A stretch of 64,000 nt of DNA. It comes from Zelopaecilomyces penicillatus. Taxonomy: Eukaryota > Ascomycota > Sordariomycetes > Hypocreales > Pseudodiploosporaceae. The DNA lies in contig VCCP01000003.1 in the NCBI GenBank assembly GCA_005765155.1, forward strand, positions 3,286,001-3,350,000, written 5' to 3'. The notes beneath the pieces are model-generated. The model did no database searches. It was not told where the DNA came from and saw only the letters and a program-made list of their open reading frames with translations. The position numbers and the translations under genes are program-made. How positions within the stretch are numbered: the stretch's first letter is position 1; the number at the start of each line of letters is the position of its first letter. Positions 9,652 through 20,200 of the stretch are shown piece after piece.

Positions 9652-10474
9652 CAAAGTTAAATACAACCAATGATTAAAAAATAAAGTAGAAAAATAATTA
9701 ATATGAATCCTCACATATGTTATGTCTATTTAATGCCTATAGAGCTTTCTCACTTCTGATGATATGAACCTGAGCAAGCATAATTACAGAGATAATCTAC
9801 TTCATATCGTGCATAACTTTATATGAAGCGAAATATAAAGTGGTATATTGTAGATATAGATCATTGCCACATTCAATACTTACTAAACGGTCAATGTTCC
9901 GAAGAAAACGAATATCATCTAAGCTGCAGTAGATTGACCCATCACCCTACCTGAGAACCAGATTGATCTCCGATCTATCATAATGTAAGCGAAGCGGATC
10001 CGCGACTTGATCTATGCGTTACCTAGCATGGTTCACGCATCGAACTGAAACTTCATGACTCAGTAACGTACATGATCAATTCCGGACATTGCCCGATCTG
10101 CTACGGAGATATATATGCTTGTAGACTCGGGATTACAAAAGTATTACACAGATTGTAGAGAGCTTCAGATGAAGTACTATACCCGGTGCTCCATGGTGTA
10201 CAAATAACATATAGACCACATGGAGCATCATGCTTGCGGCTAGTGCAGTAGACAAAGTACAGGTATGGAGGCGGTAACGGAAGTTGGTCGTCAGCCATCC
10301 CACTCGGTCCGAATGGCTATCGGTGTATGTTGCTAATGCGTGTCCTACGTTCATAACTGCCCATTCATCTTGTTTTCCACATCGCGATATGACCTATATC
10401 TTATGACGCTGTAGTATCGGCACATTGATCCCGGTTTCAATAACGTATCCTTTCCTGCAGGCTTTCGCAGTCCC
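9652..10474. other. intergenic, 820 bp, AT-rich
   Basis: AT-rich 3' region of the hydroxylase gene, then a stretch (about 10129-10320) resembling one near 12.1-12.3 kb. No gene seen. Confidence 0.5.
10129..10320 (+). repeat. diverged repeat copy A flanking the kinase pseudogene
   Basis: Shares with 12101-12296 a start (GGGATTACA then ATTAC..ACAG), a central hairpin (GCTCCATGGT at 10188-10197 against ACCACATGGAGC at 10215-10226) and an end (CCATCCCACT.GG.TCCGAA). Alignment was done by eye and the middle is poorly conserved. Confidence 0.35.
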
Positions 10475-11572
10475 TCAAGGGAGGTCCGTTTTGTCCCCTT
10501 TTTCTGGCCAGTCCTGAGGTGGTCGCTGCCAATTCAGGATAGTCTTCCCCTGCGTCAGTAACTCTTTTCTCTCCCAATCGTAAAGCTTCTTCATTTCTTT
10601 GACCTGCTCGATTTTAGTTCCGTAGTACATGCCCATAGTGACCTCCGTTAGTGGCGGTTCAGGGAGCGGTGGCCAGTCAAGGAAGTTGGGGGCCTGTGTA
10701 TTAGTCGTAACTTGAACTCCCATTCGCCGCCGCTTGTACCACCTATCTAGCACTTCACGGAATTCGGCGACGAAATGGTCTCATCCCTTGTGGCGACCTC
10801 ATACATAGTAAACACTACCCCCTTGACATCATTTCGAGGCTCTGAGTGCCCTGTTTGCCCTATGCGGGCAGAGAAGTTGAAGTCGAATAGCATCAACGTG
10901 TCGGTCGACTCGTCGATGACTATGTTTCTTGAAGATACGTCTTGATGAGCAATGCCCAGATTTAAATTCAACTCGTCAACAACCTCAATGAGCTGATGAA
11001 GCCACTTTAACTTGAAAACGCGAGTCTTATTTTCTTCAAGCGTCCCACCGGGTATAAGGGTATAAACTTGGATGTAAAACCGACAAGACGTCCCGCAAGC
11101 TCGTCAATAATCACTTTGTCGAATGGGACGATATTGGGGTGCTTGAGCCGACACCAGAGACTCATTTATGCCAAACAAAGATCAGGTGCTGAAAAAGGAA
11201 AAAGTATTTGAAGGCAAACTACACGAGTGTTGACGATTTGGACAGGCGAACAATTTGGGCATTCTCACGTGAAGCCTTACCTCGTCATGTGGCTGCGTGG
11301 AATTACGGCATATCACCAGATCAACATTAGGACCGAGTCTCGCAACTTCTTGCAGCTCAGTCCGAGAAATGGTCGTGATGTCGTCTGGTAGCTGTGCGGT
11401 GAAGAGGCGGTCGGAAGACACATCGGGTCTCGTCATCATTTGGGTCGTTGGACATGGGAATTACGTCGCCTTCTGGTGGAAAGTGAATCAGGTAGATATC
11501 AGGAGGAAGATTATCAATGTGCTTTAGAAGACAATCAAAAGCTACATCCGGTGATTCTTGCTCTTCGTCCAT
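10475..11572 (-). pseudogene. decayed protein kinase-like gene
   Basis: Remains of a fungal protein kinase-domain gene. Recognisable blocks in order are RLKHPNIVPF (11.15 kb), WLHQLIEVVDELN, the catalytic loop HQDVSSRNIVID and the metal loop reading LFDFNFSARIG (10.9 kb), DVKGVVFTMYE, and a C-terminal part from FREVLDRWYKRR to a stop at 10475. The frame breaks at four places: near 11420, at about 11167, around 11050, where TTATACCC is duplicated in tandem (8 bp), and near 10770, where residues between the RDE and FREVL blocks also appear to be missing. An intron (GTAAGG donor about 11277) explains only one gap. The catalytic loop is HQD rather than HRD. Related kinase-like genes are common in accessory regions of ascomycete genomes. 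Confidence 0.78.
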
Positions 11573-12562
11573 CTTGACCGAAATTTAGTCGCCGTTGATC
11601 CCAGTCGATTACATTCCAAAAACTCGGGCCGCCTGGGTAGATTCCACCGCTGGGTGAGAAGAAACGGTCCTCTCGGTCGAGCATATTGGGCTACCTGGCG
11701 TTTGCAGATATGATACGAATGAATGAAGCCGAAAATCGCCAGTGCAGTTTGAACTAGGTGGTGCTTAGGTTTGGCGGACGCCGTTGGATTGTTGGAAAGA
11801 AAGGTGTGGTGTAACCATTTGTATGTGTCGCCCAACAGCACTCATGCCTCAATCCTCACCTTGACATTGACTAACTAGGTCATCGTTTCCATCGTCTGTC
11901 TCACTTTTCCACAACAATGACAGGTTATTTGACCGTCTTAGAGTAGAAGAAAAATACTAGGCAATAGCTAGCCATTTGAGTGATGTCATATTTCTTTTAG
12001 TATTTTTTATTTTTATTTTGCTACTGTTTTGCGCACCGATTGCTGCCTACTATCTAGGGTAGGCACAATGAAAAGTAGCTACAAATTTACAACAAGATTT
12101 GGGATTACAAGATTACAACAGTATAAACATTGCACGGCTTAGCAGACAGCTCCGAGGAAGAGACTCAAGCCAGTAACTGGCACTGTATGGTGTGTTTTTA
12201 TCAAATAGAACACACGCCATACAGGGCTGCACGTTCGCCACCAGCCCGTCAGACATGCAGTTCCGGGTCCGCCCATCCCACTTGGATCCGAACAACTTAA
12301 TGCCATGGTATCTTGCTGGTGGGTATCATGGCGGGTTTACCTAGCTTTCTTTGTGAAGTCTGTAAGCGGATCCTTGCTTCTGTTAGTGTCAATTCATCTC
12401 TTGGTTCTTCACCTGAGAAAGCTGACCCATCAAACCCAGCAGCGGAAACATCCACAAGGGGGCATGTGATTTGACCAGTTCCTCTCGTCTTCATAACTAT
12501 TACCCACAGAATATCTACACAGCAGCACGGAGAGCTTCTCGAACTGAGAATCCCGAGAAATC
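11573..12562. other. intergenic, 990 bp
   Basis: Upstream region of the kinase pseudogene and of the HxxHC gene. Includes an AT-rich patch (11990-12030) and the second repeat copy. No gene supported. Confidence 0.5.
12101..12296 (+). repeat. diverged repeat copy B with central hairpin
   Basis: Counterpart of the stretch at 10129-10320, same orientation, on the other side of the kinase pseudogene. The hairpin arms are 12183-12196 (CTGTATGGTGTGTT) and 12209-12224, pairing except for about two mismatches. Confidence 0.35.
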
Positions 12563-13216
12563 ATGACTTCTAAACATGAGTCGCTATGTCGACAAACAAA
12601 TTTGGAAAGACGCTTGAGAACGTACCTTGCGTCGCCATGGATGATGTTAAAGGACGTGATCCTCATTTGTCTTGCTATACCCGGACTGGCCACACTGCTC
12701 AGTCCTTCAATCGCCTGTGACAACAACATCTCGGCATCCATCCAACCACAATCGAACTACAACACTCCGATCAAATTAAGTACCAATCTGGGGAAATGCA
12801 ACTGCGGCTCTTCTCTCGCCGAGGCACGCGCCATGGGCTGCAAGTACGATTCCCTCGCCTCCGCATGGCTGCCGACACACTGCCGCGACGAGCAGCTCAC
12901 GGCGGAGTTTGAGCGGTCTGGCGACGGGGACAATGGTCAATGGAGGTACTTTCTCGACCAGAATATGACACAAGAGATTTCGCTCACTGAGCTGGCTGAG
13001 CGCGGCGACGACAGGCATTTTCGGTTTTACTCGACATATCAGTGGCATGTAATGCACTGTTTCTTTTATTGGAGGAAACAATATCGGGCGCTGGAGAGTG
13101 GTGTCGTTGTCGAGCATCGGTATAATACGGAGGATCACATTAGCCACTGTGGATCGATATTTCTGGACAGGGTTGCAAAAGTAGTCATGGCAGGAGTTGT
13201 TTTGGATTCCGATTAG
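12563..13216 (+). CDS. divergent HxxHC protein (UstYa-superfamily-like), membrane-anchored
   Basis: Single-exon gene, 217 aa. A hydrophobic helix lies at about residues 30-50. After it, the C-terminal domain opens with KCNCGSSLAEARAMGC and has the WLPTHCRDEQLT block. It carries two HxxHC motifs, HVMHC at 162-166 and HISHC at 192-196, with a FYWRKQ segment after the first. The layout (one membrane anchor, then two HxxHC about 30 residues apart) is that of UstYa-type oxidases, although the surrounding sequence belongs to a different subfamily that I know only as hypothetical fungal proteins. It would be the second candidate peptide-modifying oxidase in this block. The ATG at 12563 is followed by a basic stretch before the helix, consistent with a type II membrane protein. 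The substrate is unknown. Confidence 0.72.
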   Translation: MTSKHESLCRQTNLERRLRTYLASPWMMLKDVILICLAIPGLATLLSPSIACDNNISASIQPQSNYNTPIKLSTNLGKCNCGSSLAEARAMGCKYDSLASAWLPTHCRDEQLTAEFERSGDGDNGQWRYFLDQNMTQEISLTELAERGDDRHFRFYSTYQWHVMHCFFYWRKQYRALESGVVVEHRYNTEDHISHCGSIFLDRVAKVVMAGVVLDSD

Positions 13217-14008
13217 AGTTGCGGTTGGGTTATTTGTGCCGGGGATGCTGTTTATCCCATTGAAAGTAAACAAATCAATGCCATCACGCTATACCGTCCC
13301 ATTTCGAGGTTCAATGAAGCTATGACTCTGGAGTTCTCAGTGCGAAATAGGCAGAGTAGATAGAATCGTCTTTGCCATTTCTAGAGGCTATATCATCTGC
13401 CTTTATCATTAAAAGGGCCAATACCTACCGATAAAATCGAACACCAACGCCATATTAGATTGAGGGAGTACACCATGGTTCCTCATCATTGAGAGAATCT
13501 CGCATACTTCCGTACCGTGACATTTGCTTTCAGTGTCTGTGCTTTAGGGAATGGCGTCACATTTGTTTCGAAAAGCTGGGTTGGCGCTCGCATTCAATGG
13601 ATAAATTTGGACTGGGTGGACGGTTGATGGAGCGAGAAACACAACGAAGAGAATTGACGCCCATAATGACAGGATAATATGATTGAAGTCATTTACACTG
13701 TCTCCCGTGGCCTCTGATGTCTGTTGTTGTTTGTTTATAAATGGTACAGGTCAAGGTAATTATTGAACTAGCAGGTGCATTCCACGGTGCATTCCACACT
13801 AGCTGTGGAGTGCATGAAGCTTGTGCGGGGTTCTGTTGCAACAGTGGGTTGCAGCTCACAGCTCGCAACTCGCAACTTGCACATGTCCATCCACGCACCT
13901 CACTTTCTGAGCCTCAACCAACATTCAGCATCAACAACATCACCATCATTTTGTAACGGGTGCTGTGCAATCTGCATTGGCGTCACTCGCCATGATCCGT
14001 CGCCCTCC
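13217..14008. other. intergenic / leader of ankyrin gene, 790 bp
   Basis: Contains a small array of direct and inverted repeats (13774-13814), CA-rich leader sequence, and an 79-codon open frame (13775-14010) that would join the ankyrin frame through the intron if translation started upstream. No separate gene seen. Confidence 0.45.
13774..13814. repeat. direct plus inverted repeat array
   Basis: GGTGCATTCCAC occurs twice in direct tandem (13774-13785, 13786-13797), and GTGGAGTGCA at 13805-13814 is the near-perfect reverse complement (9 of 10). Its place about 200 nt upstream of the ankyrin gene suggests a binding-site cluster. Confidence 0.6.
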
Positions 14009-14791
14009 ATGTGAGTCGCTTGGTGATATTATTCTCGATGCTTCTACACGTTCTGCTCTTCAATTGCTAACGCATCATCCTTCTCCAGGATTGAGCCATC
14101 GATTCGTCTTCGACGCGCCATCCATGCCGGCGATGCATTGCTTGTGAAGCGTGTCCTCAAATCCCACCCATGTCTTCTCCATAATCCCGATACATCGCCT
14201 CTAGGACTTTCAAACTCGAACCTTCACCTTGCCGCCTCGTTGGGCCATAAAGAGGTCTGTCATGTTCTGCTGGCCGCCGGCCATGAAGACCCTTGCCCCG
14301 CGCTAAACGAGAATCACCAAACGGCCCTGATGCTGGCAGCAGGTGCTGGTCACACCGAAGTTGTTCACCTGTTGTGCGGTAAAGATGCAAATTGCATTCT
14401 TCGAAGAGACATTAGAGGCCGGGATGCCGTCATGGAGGCGAGCGTCGGTGGTCACGATACAATACTACAGCTTTTGCTGACATTTGTCCCTGGAGGAGCA
14501 AAAGAGGCCGTGAGGAGGGCTGATACGGAAGGCAATACCGCACTACATTTTGCCAGCAGCAACGGGAATCTGCTTGGTCTGCGGACCTTGCTGGCAGCTG
14601 GTGCAGATGTGGAGCGGCGCAACGTCTGGAACTGGACACCTGCGGCCTACAGCGCCACAGTACAGGCCGAGGTCTACTTTAAAAGCTTGGTAACAGAGAA
14701 TGAAAAACGAGACCAATTGAGGAAGGAAATCGAGGCAACGAGAAAGGGGGGCACTGTAAGGGTTGTGCAAGATGATAGTGATGGCGATTGA
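14009..14791 (+). CDS. ankyrin-repeat protein
   Basis: Small ankyrin protein, about 233 aa, with repeats of the type NLHLAASLGHKEVCHVLLAAG, TALMLAAGAGHTEVVHLL and TALHFASSNGNLLGLRTLLAAGADV, and an acidic C-terminus. Ankyrin stacks mediate protein binding; the partner is unknown. The N-terminus I favour starts with Met-Ile-Glu-Pro-Ser-Ile-Arg. Its Met codon is split by the intron: AT at 14009-14010, then G at 14089, with a GTGAGT donor and a TTCTCCAG acceptor. The nearby ATG at 13992 would be out of frame after splicing. Alternatively translation starts upstream in the frame open since 13775. Resembles the S. pombe C105.02c-type ankyrin proteins. Confidence 0.72.
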
Positions 14792-15742
14792 TGCATTGAT
14801 GCATCAGCTCTTGCCCCCTTTCTCCGCGGAAAAACGTTCAATAATCATCCTTATGTCAGGCAGTGCATCACTTCTCCACCGGTGGAGACCAGGAATATTT
14901 AAGAGGGCCAGGAAAATAACCGAACACGCGGGGAAACGCACTGTTCTCAAGACCTATAATATTAGTCTCATCAAGTCATTTAGACCAGCTGCCACGTTGA
15001 TTGTCGCAACGACTGACGATGATACACGACGACCAGATAACATGGCTACGCAGCCCGCCATGACAGTGCTACAAATGCTAGGGCGAGCAGGCTTGTGCTC
15101 ATTGAGACCGCCCGTGATTTACGACACGGTGAGGTTGCGAGTTGTCTGTACACGGTGTGAAACGCATACAACATGTCAACCTAGACACTGATGTCAAGGT
15201 CAACGCACTGATGTTACAATAAAAAGGTCATATTTTGCATCACCCTTGCGGATCTGAACGTTACTCGAAGTGCTGTGTGACTAATACCCTGATCCGGAGA
15301 TGATGGCTGATTGTCCAATCTCATAGCAGTTAAATTAATGAGCGCAATCTGTATGCCTTGTTCGGCCGTGACACCGTATCCGATGAGAAACCTCCGTCGG
15401 ATGACAAGCTATGAGAATTTGTCTCTTCACAATGCCAAAGTTGGACATGAATTTGACGGTGAATCACGGCGTTCTTTGCAATCGAGCAGATGCTTTCTTT
15501 GTGCAGAATGTCATACGCAATGGGAGGATGCTTCTCCAGTCCATTATGAATGAATCACTGTGTCCTGGATCACGTACAAAATTGAGGCCCCGTCCATCTT
15601 CTCTGTTCCACACCCCTTCTACCCCTTCTTTCGATCAGACTCTCAACTATCAAGACACGGAAAGTATGCCCAATCGCTGATCCGTTGAATTTCCTCGCTC
15701 GCTTCGCTAGGCTGATTTGGTCTTAACGGGGCCACAATATCT
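14792..15742. other. intergenic, 950 bp
   Basis: No supported gene. ORFs at 14763-15191 and 15311-15680 have neither family resemblance nor a plausible N-terminus. Confidence 0.45.
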
Positions 15743-16433
15743 ATGCCCAACTTGCCGCGTGTTCGTTGCAGGACGATAGAGGTTGAGCCTGACTGCCTCC
15801 CATCACCAGCAACCAAGCTTGTTGTTACTCAGATTCTCCAAGCCAGCCAAGACCCGCCATTCTGGGCTTGGATTATTGTTGGGGCATTTTACGATTGCCA
15901 TAATAGGATTATCTGGAGCACAGAGGTGTTTGCTGGCCACCTTGATATCCAGTTCGAGTCGGACGACGAAGGATCCGAATCAGAGTCTGATCGCGGTTTC
16001 GAAGACTCAGATTCAGCACCAGGTTAGTGTTGCTATTCACATCCATGTCCCCTCTGCAGCCCATGTGTGTACCACCTCAGTTAGGTTGGACATCTAGTGG
16101 GTTGCCTATGTTATGCTTCGCCCAAGTCTTTTCTATAAACTCTCTCCGAAGTCTGCTCACACATCTTCAGAAACCTTCTTTTCTGATTTTGAGAACTCGT
16201 ACACCGAAACGCAGAATCCAAACAGCCAACAACTCGATCAAGCCTGTCCAGTATCCCCCATCTTCAACACGGTTCAAACTCAGCAACTTGGCTATCACAT
16301 ACCGGCTTCGACCTATATCAACCCGCCTGCATATTGGGATCCAAGTGTTCAGGGCCCAGTACCTGGATTTTGGCAAGCCTCTTTTGAACCAACCTTGTGT
16401 CGCTGGGTTCATACTTGGCAACCCTTTTGTTGA
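15743..16433 (+). CDS. hypothetical acidic protein
   Basis: Two-exon model, 15743-16022 and 16171-16433, joined in frame by a GTTAGT donor and a CATCTTCAG acceptor; about 180 aa. The first half has a WAWIIVGAFYDC hydrophobic stretch, then a run of Asp/Ser/Glu (SDDEGSESESDRGF). The second half is Pro/Gln/Trp-rich with no known domain. Support is the preserved frame over the splice and a stop close behind. I recognise no family, and this could be lineage-specific. It ends only 62 bp before the next gene, on the same strand. Confidence 0.45.
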
Positions 16434-16495
16434 ACCCCTCCCACCACTTCAAAAGCAACGATAGTTTAGTAATAACCACAATATCCATCTGCATC

Positions 16496-17269
16496 ATGTC
16501 TGGAGGTTGGAACCCGATGACCGGCCGCGACGGCATGGGAGGACGCCCCAATTTTGCCCCCTACGGAGCCCCGATGCCAGGCCAAGGCCAAGCTTACATC
16601 CCTCACGGCGGCGGTCCTGGCTTCAATTTCGGTACAGTACCTCAGTACAGCAGCCTGCCTAACATGACTTATGGGATGTATCCTCTAGGAAATCCGGGGA
16701 TGCCTCTGCCCCTTCAGTTTGGCATGTCAATGCCTGTTAGCTATGCGCCTCCTTGTTCGCCCGCTGGCTATTACACGCCGCAGACGTTCTCTTACCAACC
16801 AAATGGAAATGGCAACATGCTGCCTCGACAACCGCAGCCCTATCCTAACATCGACCCGGCGATGCCTGCGGCTCAGATGACCAACACCTCAGGCGGCACT
16901 GGTTGTGAGCCAGGCTACAACTACTTCTTCCCCGCCGAGCACACCAAAGCCCACATCTTCAGGACCAACACTCCACCGTGGCAGCTCCCAGCTACTTCCC
17001 AGATCCCCTTTAAAGCAGCTCATATTCCCTGCAACACGACCATGGCTGAGCTGCTCAAGGGGTTTGGCTGCAATAATGCAGTGTCGAAGAAGAATAAATG
17101 CTATGAGATTGTCAATGGGGGTGGAGGTAAATGGTACAAGGGCCTTGAGGTCAACGGTGCCGACAAGGACATGATGAAGAAGACTGTCAAGGATGTCGGT
17201 TGGGATTCGACCAGAACGGGCAATCCGCAGGAGAAACCAGTGGTGTGCTTGTGGTTCTGCAAAGACTGA
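16496..17269 (+). CDS. conserved hypothetical protein, Gly/Pro-rich N-terminus
   Basis: Single-exon, 257 aa. Residues 1-135 are low-complexity (Gly, Met, Pro, Tyr, Asn), disordered by composition. Residues about 140-257 form a compact domain with conserved-looking blocks: YNYFFPAEHTKAHIF, PPWQLP, PFKAAHIPCNTTMAELLKGFGC, GGGGKWYKGLEV, a KDMMKKTVKDVGWD block, and a Cys/Trp-containing end (VVCLWFCKD). I recall similar C-terminal domains in ascomycete hypothetical proteins, function unknown. I chose ATG 16496 because it opens the domain-bearing frame directly after a leader-like A/C-rich stretch; the longer frame from 16397 begins with a non-ATG codon. Confidence 0.78.
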   Translation: MSGGWNPMTGRDGMGGRPNFAPYGAPMPGQGQAYIPHGGGPGFNFGTVPQYSSLPNMTYGMYPLGNPGMPLPLQFGMSMPVSYAPPCSPAGYYTPQTFSYQPNGNGNMLPRQPQPYPNIDPAMPAAQMTNTSGGTGCEPGYNYFFPAEHTKAHIFRTNTPPWQLPATSQIPFKAAHIPCNTTMAELLKGFGCNNAVSKKNKCYEIVNGGGGKWYKGLEVNGADKDMMKKTVKDVGWDSTRTGNPQEKPVVCLWFCKD

Positions 17270-20200
17270 GTGTTGCTGCTTCAGTTTGCCCCAAACTGAA
17301 CTCTTTTGCTAGTTTTGTGTCTTTTGTGGCTGCTGAAGCCTATCCTTTTGGGGTTTCAAGTTCAAACTGTATAGTTTCAATTTATTTCAGCTGGCCTTGC
17401 CCTAATATCACTCACTCTCTTGCTGGATCATTAAGGGTTTAGGCATTCACGATTCCCTATTGGCTGAGGTTAGCATCAATCTTTAACGCGAAGTGATTGT
17501 CCACTCATTTTATGGAGAAAGAACATGGTCTACAGAATTCGTCTAATTGCTAAAACACATGCTTCCTGTGATTAACTGTTATCCGTACAAGTATTTCCCC
17601 CAGTTTCGGTATGTGGGAGCTCAGTTTCCCAGCTTTCATGTTCTAATTAGCTCAAATTGTCATTTGCAGGGTAGCATTTCGCCGTTTGTGCCCGGGTATA
17701 TCTGCATGTAAGCCCCCGTTATATAGGCTGTTTCCACTAAACGCCATCTTTGTTCTCTCCACACTTCTGGCACATTTAGAGTCTTTTTTTTTCCCGTGAT
17801 GAGATGACGTCAATGAACCCCATATCGCCGTGGCCGGATTATTACCAGCGTTCCACTAATGACAATATGGAGGGGTGGGTTGGGTGGGTAGCCCTTGTTG
17901 AAGCTAGCAGGGACCCTGGTCTGAAGTTATATTTCCTCACGCATTCCTCATGAATTCCAGCGCCTGTCTGCGAGGGAACCAGCGTTTTGTTTCATGATAG
18001 AGTGTTGGGAGTTTTTAAATCTCGAAAGCATGAAACTTGATAAATTGATTTATTTCTAACATGTTTGTCACACGTAAATGTTCAATGAATCAAGATGCAA
18101 GCCTGATCCATATGACATAGCCACAATGCCAGAATTGTTTTCCCATTATGTCTTCCATCATGATAGATCTTAACTAGGAACAACAATGTTAAGGGTTCGA
18201 AAGAAGATAAGCACCGAGTTTGAGATTTGAAGAGGGTTACAGCTAGGGAGATCCAAAGACGTTTGAATGAAAATGGGCATGTAATTGTTAAAACATGGTA
18301 AATAAATAGGCTTGGTCTAGAACGAGCAATGACCAAGATGCCCGGGACGAATACTAGTCACAAAGCAGGGATCCATGAATAAGAGGTCGAGGCATTAGCC
18401 ATGTAGGTGCATTCCGAAGACCCGATGGTTGCAAAAACAAATATCAGGAATAGTTCGCCTGTGTTCTGCTATTGATCCGTAACGAGAATAGTTCTATCGG
18501 AGTCCGAACACGCCATATGGTAAATTCATGTTGTGCATGGTGCTGCGATATTTCTTAAAATCCGCAGACTTTTCCGCTTGGGCTCATCGTGATATCAGAT
18601 CATGACAAATGTGATGCCAGTATACGGCTGCCTAAAACTAAAAGACAATAGATTGGGACGCCTCATGAGCCAAATAGAAAAAGTTGTCCACTTTAATACC
18701 ACTGATTCAGGCGGTGGCTGACACGGGATGGAGCATCAAGCAAGAAGGATTCTGGGTTTAGCAACTACATGAAGGGTGGAGACATTTCGTGTAGGGGCAC
18801 AGAAGATAGTATGACAGGGCTAATAAAGCGGAACGTTGGCGGGGAAATAAGACAACAGCTTTATGATGCCAAGGGGCTTTACCGTTGGGAACTCGAAATG
18901 TTGACGATAGGCATCAGCATTTCGAAGACAATGACTGGTGGACGTCAGGTTTGCCAGTGGGTCAGGGACGTGAGAAAACGTGGAGTAGTAGGATCTGCAA
19001 GCGACCCCCGGGGAGGGAAGCTAGCTCAAAGTCAAAGCGCATATCATCAACCTCCCGGACTTGAGTTCCGTCGGTCGGTTAACAACCAACGTTCTTGTGA
19101 AGGTATGATGGCTGACATGTATGGTGTGCTCACCTTCAAGTGGGTGAAAGAAGGCCATCCTCGACAACTGGCGGGCGGGAAAGAAGCTGGGACGATGATG
19201 ACTAGCTGATTTGAGCAAATGCTTGTGCCATACACCTTGAATCCACGGTGAGAGTTCATTGACAGCATCACCGAGCGACTGACTGGCCCAACCTGCTGGT
19301 GCGAAGCGAGATTCCAGCGCCCCGAAATCCCTCAACAGCTATTCTAGCTTAATTTAGCCAGTCGACATCGAGACCAAATCGACAGTTCATCTGGCGTCAT
19401 CATCCGAAACTAGGGACGACACTCAACCGTAATTAGCCCTGTCTTCTTGATGTGTATTGTTGTATAAACCTAACCTATACATGGGCTTAAAATTCCTTTT
19501 TCTTTCAAAGCTGTAGGTGTGTTAATAGTTAGTTAGCTCTAGGTGCCATTTAGATGGTAGGGATCGCGAATGCAACTCGCAAACGTGCAACGCTATCATC
19601 GCTTTTATTTTGCCATGTGCTTCTCGAGACCTGCAGTGGTTTGGATGGTGTCTTGAAGTTTGGTTCTGGAAACAGAAGAAAATGAGGACGATCAGCGGGT
19701 GCACATTGACCCTGGCTTTGCGTGGCGACTAATAATAATCATCACGTCGAGTTGGTGGTGGAGCATGAAATTATTTGGTGGAAGACGTGAATGCTGAGCA
19801 GCAAATACTCGAAATTGCCAAAGCAGGTAGGTGGGCATCTAAGTACCTGGGTACCTCTTACTAGTGGTTGGCTCCTGCTGTTGATTGGTTGCTCTGCTGC
19901 AGCAAACTCCCAAGCCGGCAGTGCCACTGCCGCTCACAGCCAGGAGCTTGTTTGTGCCACTTTGGAAGCTGCAGTGGGCTTGGCTGGTATATTCTGTATT
20001 TCCAGTGGCGTTTCAACGCTCGGTCTGCCAAAACCGCTGTCTGCCTTTATCGAAATATATGCTTAGTGGCCTATCAGGGTCCAAGACGCCATCAAGGTAG
20101 ACATGATGCCGCGAAGGCCGTAGGATTCCCAACATTTGACGTTGGAGGTATATGGGCACAAGCAGTAATTAATTAACTACAACCTGAGGCTAATTGGATC

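Noticed and set aside
18769..19209. 146-codon ORF on the plus strand
   Set aside because: No recognisable domain or splice context; opposite-strand ORFs of similar size overlap it.
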